From Verrucomicrobiota bacterium (lineage in GTDB: Bacteria; Verrucomicrobiota; Verrucomicrobiia; Limisphaerales; UBA9464): a stretch of 64,000 nt of DNA. The notes under the pieces are model-generated. The model saw nothing but the letters and a program-made list of their open reading frames with translations. It searched no databases and was not told the origin of the DNA. Each line of letters opens with the position of its first letter. The first letter of the stretch is position 1. The stretch lies in the NCBI GenBank assembly GCA_947471985.1, contig CANIZL010000010.1, positions 1 to 64,000 of the forward strand, in the 5' to 3' direction. Positions 44,903 through 55,008 of the stretch are shown in pieces. Made by a program: the position numbers and the translations under genes.

Positions 44903-46513
44903 CTATTCGTAAGCCGAGGGATTCCGCCGGCGGCGCTCGCTGGAACTGGACGGAGTGGACAGGTTCACGCCGATGCCCCGTGAACCCAAGATTTCCGGGG
45001 TGACCATTCCACCGGGGCCGGCCTCGTGAAGGGTGGTCTGTCCGGGCAACACCTGTTCGCTGCCGGCAGCGATTCCCAAAATCGACACCCCCGCGGGGCG
45101 GGCGCCGGTGTAAACGAAGTGGCCGTTGGCCCCCGGTTCATAAGCCACGGTATCGGTGAAAAACTGTTCCCCCACCCGCGTGGTAAACCGCACCAACTCA
45201 CCCACGGCAACACCGGTCAGCAGCATGCGAAAGCCATCGCTCAAAATCTCCGTTCCAATGGCTTCGGGGGCCAACACCCGGGACGGAATCCACGTAGTGG
45301 TCGCCGACTGTTGGATCTGGCTGAACGTGTCCCGGGGGGAACTCGTTGGGGGGCGCTTGAATTTCTGAACCACCCAATATACCAGACCGCCCACGATCCC
45401 GACACAGCCCAAGGGACAGATTAGGCCGAAAATCCCGCTGAGTGCGGGGGGACCCGCGCTGGCAACGGCGGGTGCCGGCACGGGAGCGGGAATCCGGACG
45501 GGGCGGACGAGCGCCGGGGAGGCCGCTGCTGGGAGCGCTGGTACCGGGGGAGTTGCCACGGGCGCCTCCACGGGTTTGGGCGCGCCAGCACCGGCCGGCG
45601 AGGACACCGGCAGGGACACCCGGAACCCATTGTCCGCATTCCGGCTCTTCGGATCGTTGCGGTACCGCGCGGCCACGCGGGCGTGTTTCGCATCCCGGAG
45701 CCAGGAACCACCCCGCAGGACGCGCCGGGGTTTGTCGCCCACCGGAGCACTGGACAGCCACGGATCGACGAATGCCGTAGTCCCGGCCGGGGCGTACGGT
45801 CCATACCAATCGCGGCACCACTCGGCAACGTTCCCGCCGAGATCGTGGAAGCCCCAGCGATTGGCCGCCTTTTGGGCCACCGGTTGGGTTCCCCGGGAGC
45901 TGTTCCCCTTGGACCAGGCCACCGCGTCGGCGGCCATACCGCCCGGCCAAACGGTGTCTTCTCCCGCCCGCGCCGCGTATTCCCATTGCGCCTCCGTCGG
46001 CAGATCAAAAGCCTGCCCGGTCCGCTGTTGCATCCAACGACAGAAAGCCAGGGCATCCTCGTACGTGACACCGGTCACCGGATGTTCGTCGGTTTGGGGA
46101 AAGCCCGGATGCCGCCAGTTGAATTCCCGTCGCTGCACCAACTGGGTGCCGTCCCAACCAAAGCCGCCGCTCGCACCCTTCTCGGATTCTGTCCGGTAAT
46201 TCGTGGCGGCGACAAACCGGGTGAATTGGCCCACGGTGACCTCGATGGTGCCCAGATAGAAATCCTTCGTGAGAGTGACGGTGCGGGGATACTCGTCGTC
46301 GCTACGATCCGCCTCGGTCAGGGGCGATCCCTGAGTGAAACTCCCGACGCGCACCCAACGCACCTCCAACTTCTGTCCGGCACCCAGATCAAAGGACTGC
46401 GTGGGCGCCGGCTGGGCGAGCAGGGTGGTCGCGGCCAGGATGGCAGCGCCCAAAGCGCGGACGACGATGCCCCGGCCGTGAGGAGTCCCGGGGAAACGTA
46501 GCGAGGGAGACAT
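44903..46513 (-). CDS. Formylglycine-generating-enzyme-fold membrane protein
   Basis: 536 residues: signal peptide (about 1-34), a SUMF1/FGE-sulfatase fold domain (45-303) with EVTVGQFTRFVAAT, HPVTGVTYEDALAFC, LPTEAQWEYAARAG, GNVAEWCRDWYG, RVLRGGSW and NGFRVSLP, a Pro/Ala linker (304-358), one transmembrane helix (about 359-383), then a C-terminal beta domain of about 140 residues. The Cys pair used by true formylglycine-generating enzymes is missing after RGGSW, so sulfatase activation is unlikely. Such degenerate domains often serve as ligand-binding or C-type-lectin-like modules. ATG at MSPSLRF begins the signal peptide. Confidence 0.85.
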   Translation of the reverse strand: MSPSLRFPGTPHGRGIVVRALGAAILAATTLLAQPAPTQSFDLGAGQKLEVRWVRVGSFTQGSPLTEADRSDDEYPRTVTLTKDFYLGTIEVTVGQFTRFVAATNYRTESEKGASGGFGWDGTQLVQRREFNWRHPGFPQTDEHPVTGVTYEDALAFCRWMQQRTGQAFDLPTEAQWEYAARAGEDTVWPGGMAADAVAWSKGNSSRGTQPVAQKAANRWGFHDLGGNVAEWCRDWYGPYAPAGTTAFVDPWLSSAPVGDKPRRVLRGGSWLRDAKHARVAARYRNDPKSRNADNGFRVSLPVSSPAGAGAPKPVEAPVATPPVPALPAAASPALVRPVRIPAPVPAPAVASAGPPALSGIFGLICPLGCVGIVGGLVYWVVQKFKRPPTSSPRDTFSQIQQSATTTWIPSRVLAPEAIGTEILSDGFRMLLTGVAVGELVRFTTRVGEQFFTDTVAYEPGANGHFVYTGARPAGVSILGIAAGSEQVLPGQTTLHEAGPGGMVTPEILGSRGIGVNLSTPSSSSERRRRNPSAYE

Positions 46514-46641
46514 ACCGCCCGTTTGTGCCACGAAGCCGCCGGCGGGGCGACTCAAAAGCGAGGTTAAATTTCCTCTTCCAGTCCGTTCGGCCGCCCATCC
46601 ACGCAGTTCCCCCGCTGCACTGCAGCGGGGCGCCCGTCCGC

Positions 46642-46824
46642 TCAGTGGCCGGCAAAGAGCCACCAGAGCGCCGCGGCGATTCCGGCCAACACGAGCAGGC
46701 CGACGGCCGTCTGGATGACCCATTTACCGATCTTCCACGCGACCCACAGCACCCCGAAAACCAAGATCAACGCGCCGACGCCGAGCGCGAGGAGTTGCGG
46801 CTGGTTCAAGGGCGTGGCGGCCAT
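46642..46824 (-). CDS. Small two-helix membrane protein
   Basis: 60 residues with two hydrophobic helices (about 11-30 and 36-57, LLALGVGALILVFGVLWVA and TAVGLLVLAGIAAALWW) joined by a short KIGKW loop. It begins 36 bp after the stop of the DAHP synthase gene, same strand. Composition and length fit a real small membrane protein; homologues cannot be named from sequence alone. Confidence 0.6.
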   Translation of the reverse strand: MAATPLNQPQLLALGVGALILVFGVLWVAWKIGKWVIQTAVGLLVLAGIAAALWWLFAGH

Positions 46825-46860
46825 GTTCGCGGACCCGTTCGAGCGACCGGGTCGGAAGCC

Positions 46861-47940
46861 TTACGCGGCGGACGTCGCCACCGGTGCGGGAGCGCCATGC
46901 TGCCGCAGGATTTCCGCCCCGCGGCGCAACATCCGTTCCGTCACCTCCCAGCCCAGGCAGGCATCGGTGATACTGACCCCGTAACGGAGTTCGGCGGCCG
47001 GCTTCAAAGGCTGACTGCCCTCAAACAAATGGCTTTCGAGCATGACACCGATCATCGGCTGACACCCTTCGGCCCGCTGGGCGATCAAGTTCAACCAGAC
47101 CTCCTCCTGTTTGGCGTGCTGTTTGCCGGAGTTGGCATGGGAACAATCCACCATCAATCCGTCCGGCAATCCCGCCTTGCGCAGCTGCTCGCCCGCCTCG
47201 GCAATCGACGCGGCGTCGTAATTGGTCCGGGCCCGGCCCCCGCGCAGGACCACATGCCCGTCCTCGTTACCCGCCGTTTGCACGACGGAAACATTGCCGG
47301 TCTCATTGATCCCGAGGAAATGGTGGGGATGCCGGGCCGACATCATCGCATCGAACGCGATCTGCAGCGATCCGTCCGTCCCGTTCTTGAAGCCGACGGG
47401 CATGGAGAGGCCGCTGGCCATCTCGCGGTGCGTCTGGCTTTCGGTCGTGCGGGCGCCGATGGCGGCCCAGGTGACGAGTTCCGCGAGGTACTGCGGAACC
47501 ACCGGGTCGAGGAATTCCGTCGCGGCCGGCATGCCGAGTTCGTTGACCGCGAGCAAGAGGCGCCGACCCACGCGCAAGCCGGTATCGACATCATAGGAAC
47601 CATCCATGTGCGGATCGTTGATCAGACCCTTCCAACCGATGGTGGTGCGGGGCTTTTCGAAGTAGACGCGCATGACCAGCAGGAACTGGTCGGCCACCGC
47701 CGGTTGCAGGGCGACGAGGCGGCGTGCGTACTCCATGGCGGCGTTGGGATCGTGGATGGAGCAGGGCCCGACCACCACCAGCAGGCGGGGATCCCGCCGA
47801 CGCAGGATGGCGCGGACGGCGTCGCGGCCGGCGACAACCGTGGCATTGGCGGGTTCCGACATCGGCAGTGCGGCCTTCAACTCGCGGGGAGCGAGCAGCG
47901 GGCGGTTACTGACAACGCGGAGATCATTCGTACGTTGCAT
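46861..47940 (-). CDS. 3-deoxy-7-phosphoheptulonate synthase (AroG/F/H type)
   Basis: 359 residues. First enzyme of the shikimate pathway (phosphoenolpyruvate plus erythrose 4-phosphate). The type I alpha signature blocks are present: [74 protein letters not shown] and [10 protein letters not shown], with the metal ligands Cys, His, Glu and Asp in place. The N-terminal about 40 residues match the part that takes part in allosteric control by an aromatic amino acid; which one cannot be told. Divergent from the aminotransferase gene. Confidence 0.95.
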   Translation of the reverse strand: MQRTNDLRVVSNRPLLAPRELKAALPMSEPANATVVAGRDAVRAILRRRDPRLLVVVGPCSIHDPNAAMEYARRLVALQPAVADQFLLVMRVYFEKPRTTIGWKGLINDPHMDGSYDVDTGLRVGRRLLLAVNELGMPAATEFLDPVVPQYLAELVTWAAIGARTTESQTHREMASGLSMPVGFKNGTDGSLQIAFDAMMSARHPHHFLGINETGNVSVVQTAGNEDGHVVLRGGRARTNYDAASIAEAGEQLRKAGLPDGLMVDCSHANSGKQHAKQEEVWLNLIAQRAEGCQPMIGVMLESHLFEGSQPLKPAAELRYGVSITDACLGWEVTERMLRRGAEILRQHGAPAPVATSAA

Positions 47941-48321
47941 CGTGGGGGAAAAGGTAGCCGGAAGTATCGGTTTGAACAGCGAAGGTGCAGCAGCGCTTGG
48001 GAAACGAGACTTGCGCCGGTCCGATGAACCCCGTCCCCGGGGGCCGAAATACTGCGCTTGACCTGCTGCCCTCGGCCCGCTTCCGTAAATCCAGCATGAA
48101 CCTGGCGTTCACCGTCACTGCCTTCGCCGCCACCGCTGCCACTCCGGCCGCGGCCGGTGCTCGAGCTTGCGGCGCCGCCGGTCTGACGGTCGGAGCCTGA
48201 GTCTCCCAGGCACCCCGCCGTTTTTTCCGGTTCCCGTTCCCCTGGCAGCCTTTGCGTTGCATTTCGGGGTTCCGTGGCGCCGTTTTTTCCGCTTTACTCC
48301 ACCATTCCGTATCCTGTCATT
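47941..48321. other. 381-bp divergent intergenic region
   Basis: Spacer between the starts of the DAHP synthase gene (leftward) and the aminotransferase gene (rightward). It must hold both promoters. Short frames inside are Ala/Gly/Arg-rich with no family look. I see no tRNA, T-box, riboswitch or clear inverted repeat. The last 60 bases before the aminotransferase start are T-richer (ccgttttttccgctttactcc) and are the likeliest place for its promoter or leader. Confidence 0.5.
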
Positions 48322-49524
48322 ATGTCCCGTCCCGAGTCCACCCCATCGTCCGTGTCCGTCCGCAATTTCGTCGCGGAGCACGTCGCCGGCATTCCGCGTT
48401 CCGGCATCCGTGACTTCTTCGACGTCGTCCAACGCATGCCCGACGCCATTTCCCTCGGCGTGGGCGAGCCGGACTTCGCCACCCCGTGGCACATCCGCGA
48501 AGCCGCCATCTACGCCCTCGAGCGGGGTCGCACGCAGTACACGGCCAACATGGGTCTGCTCAAACTGCGCGAGGGCATCGCCGATTACGTCCAACGGAAA
48601 TTTGGTCTCCAGTATTCCCCGCAATCCCAGGTGCTCGTCACCGTCGGGGTCAGCGAGGCGCTGGATCTGGCGTTGCGCGCCGTGTTGAATCCGGGCGACG
48701 AAGTCATCTACCACGAGCCGTGCTATGTCAGCTACGCCCCCAGCGTGGTGCTCGCACACGCCAAGCCCGTACCGGTGGCCTGTCGCCCGGAGGACGGATT
48801 CAGCGTCACGGCCAAGGCCATCGAGGCGGTCATCACGCCCCGCTCGAAGGTCCTGATGCTTTCGTTCCCCACCAATCCCACCGGCGGCACCATGACGCGC
48901 GAACAGTTGCTGGAGATCGCCGCCGTGGTCCGGCGCCACGATCTGCTGGTGCTGACCGACGAAATCTATTCGGAACTCACCTTTGAAGGCGAGCACGTCT
49001 CCATCGCCAGCCTGCCGGGAATGCTGGAACGGACGATCTTTCTGCACGGATTTTCCAAGGCTTTCGCCATGACCGGTTTCCGCATCGGCTACGCGTGCGG
49101 GCCGGCGGATCTGATCGAGGCGATGATGAAGGTGCATCAATATGCCATCATGTGCGCCAGCATCATTGCCCAGGAGGCGGCCATCGAGGCGCTCGCCCGC
49201 GGTGATCGTGCGGCGGAACAGATGCGTGAGGAATACAAGCGTCGGCGGAATTATATCGTCGGCGCCTTGAATCAGATGGGCTTGAAATGCCATCTGCCCC
49301 GCGGTTCCTTCTACGCTTTCCCCGACATCCGCGGCACCGGCCTGGGCTCCAAGGATTTTGCGGTCCGGCTCCTTCAGGAGGAGAAGGTGGCCGCCGTACC
49401 GGGTGGCGCGTTTGGTCCGAGCGGCGAAGGCTTTCTCCGCATGTGCTTTGCCACCGCGTTTGAGCAGATCCAGATCGCCATGGATCGCACCGCGAAATTC
49501 GTCGAGCGGACCCGCCGGGGTTGA
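48322..49524 (+). CDS. Class I/II pyridoxal-phosphate aminotransferase
   Basis: 400 residues. Fold type I aminotransferase, close in pattern to aspartate/aromatic transaminases of the MtnE/PatA/AlaA-like group. Marks: ISLGVGEPDFATPWHI, TQYTANMGLLKLREGI, VLVTVGVSEALDLALRA, FPTNPTGGTM (Asn-Pro of the carboxylate site), TDEIYSEL (Asp pairing with the PLP ring N) and the PLP lysine Lys246 in HGFSKAFAMTGFRIGY. The substrate is not decided by sequence; DAHP synthase next door makes an aromatic amino acid transaminase attractive, but that is inference. ATG at MSRPEST chosen for normal length. Confidence 0.9.
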   Translation: MSRPESTPSSVSVRNFVAEHVAGIPRSGIRDFFDVVQRMPDAISLGVGEPDFATPWHIREAAIYALERGRTQYTANMGLLKLREGIADYVQRKFGLQYSPQSQVLVTVGVSEALDLALRAVLNPGDEVIYHEPCYVSYAPSVVLAHAKPVPVACRPEDGFSVTAKAIEAVITPRSKVLMLSFPTNPTGGTMTREQLLEIAAVVRRHDLLVLTDEIYSELTFEGEHVSIASLPGMLERTIFLHGFSKAFAMTGFRIGYACGPADLIEAMMKVHQYAIMCASIIAQEAAIEALARGDRAAEQMREEYKRRRNYIVGALNQMGLKCHLPRGSFYAFPDIRGTGLGSKDFAVRLLQEEKVAAVPGGAFGPSGEGFLRMCFATAFEQIQIAMDRTAKFVERTRRG

Positions 49525-49572
49525 GTTGAGCTTTGACTCGCCCTCAGATCGCGCCCATAGGGGTTCATTCCT

Positions 49573-52500
49573 ATGCGCGCGATCGCTGCCCTCGTGGCCC
49601 GTACCGGGCTACTCCTGTTGCTTCTGTCCGGTAGCCGGGGCCTTCCCCAGGACGTCGGAAGCGTTGGTCCTGTCGTCATCAGCCAGACCCCCGCCCCGGG
49701 CTTCATCAACTCCCTGACGACGATCACCGTGACGTTTGATCGTCCGGTGGTGGGCGTCGCAGCGTCCCAATTCCTGCTCAACGGCTCCCCGGCCCAGAGT
49801 GTCTCGGGCACCGGCGCCGCCTATACCTTCACCTTCAGCCAACCCGCGTTTGGCCCGGTGGATGTCACGTGGGGGCCGCTGCACCAGATCTACGACACCG
49901 CCGTTCCGCCCAATCGTTTCGCCCAGACGGCACCGGGTGCGGCGTGGTCCTATCAACTTACCGATCCCGCCGGCCCCCGTTTGGTGGGTCGCCTGCCTTC
50001 CGCCGGAGTGACGTTGCGCCGTCTCTCCGAGGTGGAAGTCCGATTCGCCCTACCAGTTCGCAATGTCGCAGCCCGGGCGCTGCGGCTCAATGGTGTTCCC
50101 GCCCTCACGGTCACCGGCGTGGGCGCCGGACCCTATCGCTTTCGGTTTCCCGATGCCCCGGCCGGTTCCGTGGATGTCACCTGGGCGACGGATCACGGCA
50201 TCGAATCCGACGAAGAGACGCCGCTGCCCTTTCATGCCGTGGGTTGGAACTACTTCGTCGAGCCCACCCGCCCGGCACCGGACGTCGTCATCAGCGAACT
50301 GCTGGCGGAGAACGACGGCAGTCTGCGGGACGAGGACGGTGATGTGGAGGACTGGCTGGAATTACACAACCGTGGCAGCCAGAGCGTGAATCTCGCGGGA
50401 TGGGCGTTGGGCGTCAGCGGGGCGAGCGAGGAATCCTGGACCATGCCCTCCCTGATCCTGCCCGCGGGGCAACGGATCTATTTGTGGTGCTCGGCGAAGG
50501 ACCGGACCGATGTCTCGGGCGGACGGCGACTGCACACGGATTTCAAATTGAACGCCACGGGGGACACGCTGCGCCTGTATGGACCGGAACTTCCCCGCAC
50601 GCTGGTCGACTCCGTGGCCTTTCCCGAGCAATATCCGGATTATAGTTATGGACGGGAAGGCTCCGGGACCGGGGCCACCGCGGTCTGGCGATACTTCGCC
50701 AAAGGCACGCCGGGGACGGCCAATGGAGTCAGCACCATCACCGGAAAGGTCGACGAAGTGCACTTCAGTGTGGAGCGGGGTTTCTATAATCTGCCGTTCA
50801 ATCTTTCCCTGGCGACGGTTACTCCGGGGGCGGTCATCCGGTACACCACGAACGGAAGTCCACCGAGTGTGACTAATGGCGTCACCTATACCAGTCCCCT
50901 GCCCATCAATTCGACGCGGGTAATCCGGGCCGCCGCCTTTGGGCCCGCGGCGGGCACCAGCTCCAACACTCTCCTCCCTTCGCTGATCCGCACCCACACC
51001 TACCTTTTCAACATCCCGGCCAGCCGCCGCCTGATTCCCAGTCTTTCCCTCGTCACGGGCACCAACAATCTATATGGCCGCACCGGGATCATGGAGTCCT
51101 CACCCCGCAACACGGACAAACACGGCAAGGCGTGGGAGCGGCCGGTGTCCGCGGAGTTGATCCGGCCGGAGGACAACGGCGGATTTCAACTGGATTGCGG
51201 TGTGCGCGTGGCGGGCGGTGATTATATCCGGGGCCTCTATAATTATCGCAGTGCCAATCCGCCGGAGGGTAAATATAGTTACCGGCTCTATTTCCGCGGC
51301 GAATACGGTCCCGGCCACCTGGATTATCCCATCTTCCCGGGAACCACCGTCCGCATCTTCGATGCCCTGCATCTGCGGGCCGGGATGAACGATCCAGTGA
51401 ATCCCCTGATGCGCGATGAGTTCGTCCGGGCCACGACTCTCGACATGGGAATCACCGCCTGCCGGGGCACCTTTCTTCATCTGTTTCTGAACGGTGTTTA
51501 CAAGGGCATCTACAATCCCTGCGAACGGGTGGAGAGCGATTTCCTGCAACAATACGAGGGGCAATCGGCGTCCTGGGATGTCGTCGGGGCCAATAATCTG
51601 CTGATCGATGGCGACTCGCTGGCGTGGAACAAACTGCGCACGGATGTCCGTAAGGATCTCACGGTGCGCACCAACTATCTCAACGTCGCCAACCAGATGG
51701 ATCTCCAGAATTTCGTCGATTATCTCCTGCCGCCGATCTGGTCGGACAACGACGACTGGCCGCACAACAATACCCGGGCCGCACGACCGCGCATTCCCGG
51801 GGGCAAATTTCGGTTCTATCCGTGGGACGCGGAATTCTCCTTCGGCGGACAGGTGTCCCGCGACACGATTGCCAATCAACTCTCGACGCTGTCGCCTCCC
51901 TGGGGCACCACCGATTACCAGCAGATTTTCAATGCCCTGAAGAAGTCGCCGGAATTCCGACTGCTCTTTGCCGATCGCATCCATCGGGCGTTCTCGCTGC
52001 CCGACGCACCGCTGAGCACCAATCGACTGCGGGTTCGTTACGAAGCCATGAAGGCCGGCATCGCGCCCTCCATCACCGGTTTCGACAATGTCATCGGCAC
52101 CTGGATCAACAGCCGGCATCGCTATCTGACCAACATGTTTATCAAGGCGGGCTTCTATGCCTCCAGCAATGCCCCAACCCCCAATCGATTTGGTGGCCGG
52201 GTACCGCGAGGCTTTGCCCTCACCTTGACCAACCGCACGGGCGACATCTGGGTGACCACGGACGGTACGGACCCCCGGGTGCCCTTCCTCAGCACGGTCA
52301 GCGCCCGTGCCCAGGCCTATGCCGCACCGTTGGTGGTGACGGAGCCCACGCGGGTTCTAGCCCGATCCTTGAGCGGCACCAACTGGTCCGCGGTCCTGGA
52401 TATCACCTTTGAGGTGGCCCAATTGGGTGTCCCGGTTCATTTCAGCGAATTGAATTACCATCCGCCCGGCGGGGATGCTTATGAGTTCATCGAACTCCAG

Positions 52501-54918
52501 AACACCGGGCCGGTGCCGATCGATCTTAGCGGCTATTCCTTCCAAGGGATCAACTATCGGTTCCCGACCCAGTCCCCGTTGTTGGGTGCCGGGGCCCGCC
52601 TGGTCGTCGCGAATACAGCGGGGCAGGCGGCGCTGTTTGCCACCCGCTACCCCGGCGTGAAGGTCTTCGGTTGGTACGAGGGCTCCCTGGCCAACGGCGG
52701 CGAACGCGTGGCGTTGTTGGATCCGCGGGGGGAAGTCGTGGAAAGCGTCGAGTATAATAACCGCCCACCGTGGCCCGTCACAGCCGCCGGCTTGAATGCA
52801 ACCTTGGAACGGCTGAATCCGGCGGCCGAGGGGAGCGATCCAGCGGGTTGGCGCTCCAGTGTCCGCCTGGGTGGCTCCCCGGGGACCCCGGACGATCCGA
52901 CGGCCCGACCCAGCGTGCGGATCAATGAGATCAATGCTGCCGTCACCGGGGACTGGCTGGAGGTGCACAATACCGGAACCAACGGGGTGGATCTGGGTGG
53001 TTGGTCGCTGACGGATTTCTCGGGAGTGCCCGCCCTGATTTTTCCGCCCCAAACCAAACTGGCTGCCGGGGGATTTATGACCATCGACGCGGACGGACGC
53101 ACCAACCGCGCCGGCCTTCATGCCGCGTTTACCCTCAATCGGGACGGGGAAACCCTCGGACTCTACGACGCCACTGGGCAGGCGGTCGATCTGGTCACGT
53201 ATGGATCGATGCTGACCGGATTCACCCTCGGTCATCCGGGGGACGCCGGCGACAGCTGGACTCTCACCCAGCCGACCCGGGGCTTGGCGAATGTGGTGGT
53301 GGAGCTGGCGCCCATGACGGCGCTTTCATTGAATGAATTCCTCGCGAATCCGCTGACCGGCGATGATCTGGTGGAATTCCACAATGCCTCGTCGCTGCCC
53401 GCCAGCCTCACCGGGTGTTATCTGGCCACCAGCAATTCCCTGGCGCGGATCCTGCCGCCCACCTTTGTACCGGCGGCCGGCTTCATCGTTCTGCGGGCGG
53501 ATGGAAATCCGGGTCCGGGTCATCTGGGCCTGAAACTTCCGGCGGCCGGTGATCGGCTGATTTTCTACGATGCCGAAGGGAATGAGCTCAACCGGGTCAC
53601 CTACCCCAAACAACTGGAGGGCGTCACCTATGGCCGAATTCCGGACGCCACCGGCCCGTTTCGCCCACTGCCCTTTTCGGAATCCCTCGGTGCCAGCAAC
53701 TACCTGGCGGAATTGGGCAGCCGACTGCGCTTCACGGAATTCATGGCGGGAAGCACGATCTCCAATATCACCCGCGGACATTGGATCGAACTCGAAAATC
53801 GCACCACCGGAGAGATTGATCTCGGTGGCTATAACCTCCGGGTCGACCCCGGACACGGAGCCACCTCGGTCGGCTTCGGCGTAGGTGATCTCGTGGTGGC
53901 GGGCGGCCGGGTGGTCAAGGCGGTGGCCTTGCCGGCGACCGGCGCAGTGGTGACGCTGCTGGATCCGCGGGGCCAGGTTCTGGATCGCCTGGAGTACGGG
54001 GCCCAGCTGCCGGGTCGAAGTGTCGGTCGTACGGACGGCGAGTGGCAGCTGCAATCCATCGCGACGCCCGGCACCACCAACGCGGCCCCGGCGCAATTGG
54101 CGGATGGGACCGCGGTACGCTTCAACGAATGGCTGACGGGCGCCCTGAACGGCGCCGATGATTTCGTCGAATTGTATAACCCGGCACTCGATCCGGTTGA
54201 TGTCGGTGGCTGGGTGCTGACGGATGATCTGTCGCTGTCCGGGCTGACCCGGACGCCCTTGACCCCCTTGAATTTTATCGCACCGGGGGGCTTCCTGCGC
54301 CTGCGCGCCGATGGCAATACCGACAGCGGGGCGGAGCATCTGGCGTTCAAGCTCGACGGACTCGGGGAAAGTCTCCGACTGCTGAATCAGGGGCGAGTGA
54401 TCGATGCGGTGGACTATCTCGTTCAAACCGACGGAGTCTCGGAAGGCCGGTATCCGGACGGCGCGTCGCGGATCCTGCGCTTTCCGGGTACACCCACGCC
54501 CGCGGGGGCGAATCGGCGCGCACCGCTGGATGACGATCACGACGGCCTCGATGACACTTGGGAAGTGCTCAACGGCCTCAATCCCGGCCTGGCCGTCGAT
54601 GCGGACGCCGATGCGGATGGGGACGGGTTCAGCAACCGGCAGGAATACCTGGCGGGCACGGATCCGCAAAACCCCAACAGCAAGCTGGCGCTGGCGGTGG
54701 ATCGCCCCAACGGCCCGGGTTTCACCCTGCGCTTCACCGCACAACCGGGGCACAGTTACTTGGTTCAATTTCAAGACGACCCCGCCGCCGGTTGGAAACG
54801 GCTCTCCGACATTCCCGCCGGGGCGGGAGCAGAGCGGGCGGTCACCGTGGAGGATCCCACACCCATCGCCGAACACGCCGTGCGGCTCTACCGGATTCAA
54901 GCGACCGTGGTTCCCTAA
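49573..54918 (+). CDS. Giant CotH/lamin-tail-domain surface protein
   Basis: 1781 residues with a signal peptide (about 1-26). Order: two Ig-like SbsA-type domains (about 35-215), a lamin-tail domain (LTD, about 235-370), a chitobiase/hexosaminidase-C-like beta domain (about 385-460), a CotH kinase-like domain (about 475-830) with NGVYKGIYNPCERVE and PWDAEFSF as the CotH marks, another chitobiase-like piece (about 875-945), then five further LTDs beginning near residues 953, 1115, 1252, 1385 and 1515 (each opening with (I/F)-x-E-x-N/L... and WLE(V/L)(H/Y)N). It ends in TSP3-type calcium motifs (DDDHDGLDDTWE). Secreted or surface-bound; CotH relatives phosphorylate proteins, and LTDs bind nucleic acid or cell-surface ligands. 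Confidence 0.88.
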   Translation: MRAIAALVARTGLLLLLLSGSRGLPQDVGSVGPVVISQTPAPGFINSLTTITVTFDRPVVGVAASQFLLNGSPAQSVSGTGAAYTFTFSQPAFGPVDVTWGPLHQIYDTAVPPNRFAQTAPGAAWSYQLTDPAGPRLVGRLPSAGVTLRRLSEVEVRFALPVRNVAARALRLNGVPALTVTGVGAGPYRFRFPDAPAGSVDVTWATDHGIESDEETPLPFHAVGWNYFVEPTRPAPDVVISELLAENDGSLRDEDGDVEDWLELHNRGSQSVNLAGWALGVSGASEESWTMPSLILPAGQRIYLWCSAKDRTDVSGGRRLHTDFKLNATGDTLRLYGPELPRTLVDSVAFPEQYPDYSYGREGSGTGATAVWRYFAKGTPGTANGVSTITGKVDEVHFSVERGFYNLPFNLSLATVTPGAVIRYTTNGSPPSVTNGVTYTSPLPINSTRVIRAAAFGPAAGTSSNTLLPSLIRTHTYLFNIPASRRLIPSLSLVTGTNNLYGRTGIMESSPRNTDKHGKAWERPVSAELIRPEDNGGFQLDCGVRVAGGDYIRGLYNYRSANPPEGKYSYRLYFRGEYGPGHLDYPIFPGTTVRIFDALHLRAGMNDPVNPLMRDEFVRATTLDMGITACRGTFLHLFLNGVYKGIYNPCERVESDFLQQYEGQSASWDVVGANNLLIDGDSLAWNKLRTDVRKDLTVRTNYLNVANQMDLQNFVDYLLPPIWSDNDDWPHNNTRAARPRIPGGKFRFYPWDAEFSFGGQVSRDTIANQLSTLSPPWGTTDYQQIFNALKKSPEFRLLFADRIHRAFSLPDAPLSTNRLRVRYEAMKAGIAPSITGFDNVIGTWINSRHRYLTNMFIKAGFYASSNAPTPNRFGGRVPRGFALTLTNRTGDIWVTTDGTDPRVPFLSTVSARAQAYAAPLVVTEPTRVLARSLSGTNWSAVLDITFEVAQLGVPVHFSELNYHPPGGDAYEFIELQNTGPVPIDLSGYSFQGINYRFPTQSPLLGAGARLVVANTAGQAALFATRYPGVKVFGWYEGSLANGGERVALLDPRGEVVESVEYNNRPPWPVTAAGLNATLERLNPAAEGSDPAGWRSSVRLGGSPGTPDDPTARPSVRINEINAAVTGDWLEVHNTGTNGVDLGGWSLTDFSGVPALIFPPQTKLAAGGFMTIDADGRTNRAGLHAAFTLNRDGETLGLYDATGQAVDLVTYGSMLTGFTLGHPGDAGDSWTLTQPTRGLANVVVELAPMTALSLNEFLANPLTGDDLVEFHNASSLPASLTGCYLATSNSLARILPPTFVPAAGFIVLRADGNPGPGHLGLKLPAAGDRLIFYDAEGNELNRVTYPKQLEGVTYGRIPDATGPFRPLPFSESLGASNYLAELGSRLRFTEFMAGSTISNITRGHWIELENRTTGEIDLGGYNLRVDPGHGATSVGFGVGDLVVAGGRVVKAVALPATGAVVTLLDPRGQVLDRLEYGAQLPGRSVGRTDGEWQLQSIATPGTTNAAPAQLADGTAVRFNEWLTGALNGADDFVELYNPALDPVDVGGWVLTDDLSLSGLTRTPLTPLNFIAPGGFLRLRADGNTDSGAEHLAFKLDGLGESLRLLNQGRVIDAVDYLVQTDGVSEGRYPDGASRILRFPGTPTPAGANRRAPLDDDHDGLDDTWEVLNGLNPGLAVDADADADGDGFSNRQEYLAGTDPQNPNSKLALAVDRPNGPGFTLRFTAQPGHSYLVQFQDDPAAGWKRLSDIPAGAGAERAVTVEDPTPIAEHAVRLYRIQATVVP

Positions 54919-55008
54919 CCGACTCATCAGCTGGAAAGACTGGGTTGAAACGGCCATCCGGATTCCACCGGATTGCCCGTGGCCTTCCGTGCCATAGGCT
55001 CCCGTACG

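Noticed and set aside
46642-46824. Considered treating the 60-residue frame as noise.
   Set aside because: Two regular hydrophobic helices, an ATG start and tight placement after the DAHP synthase gene support it; kept with moderate confidence.
53326-54957. Long minus-strand frame opposite the end of the CotH protein gene.
   Set aside because: Arg/Gln-rich antisense of lamin-tail repeats, with no independent features.
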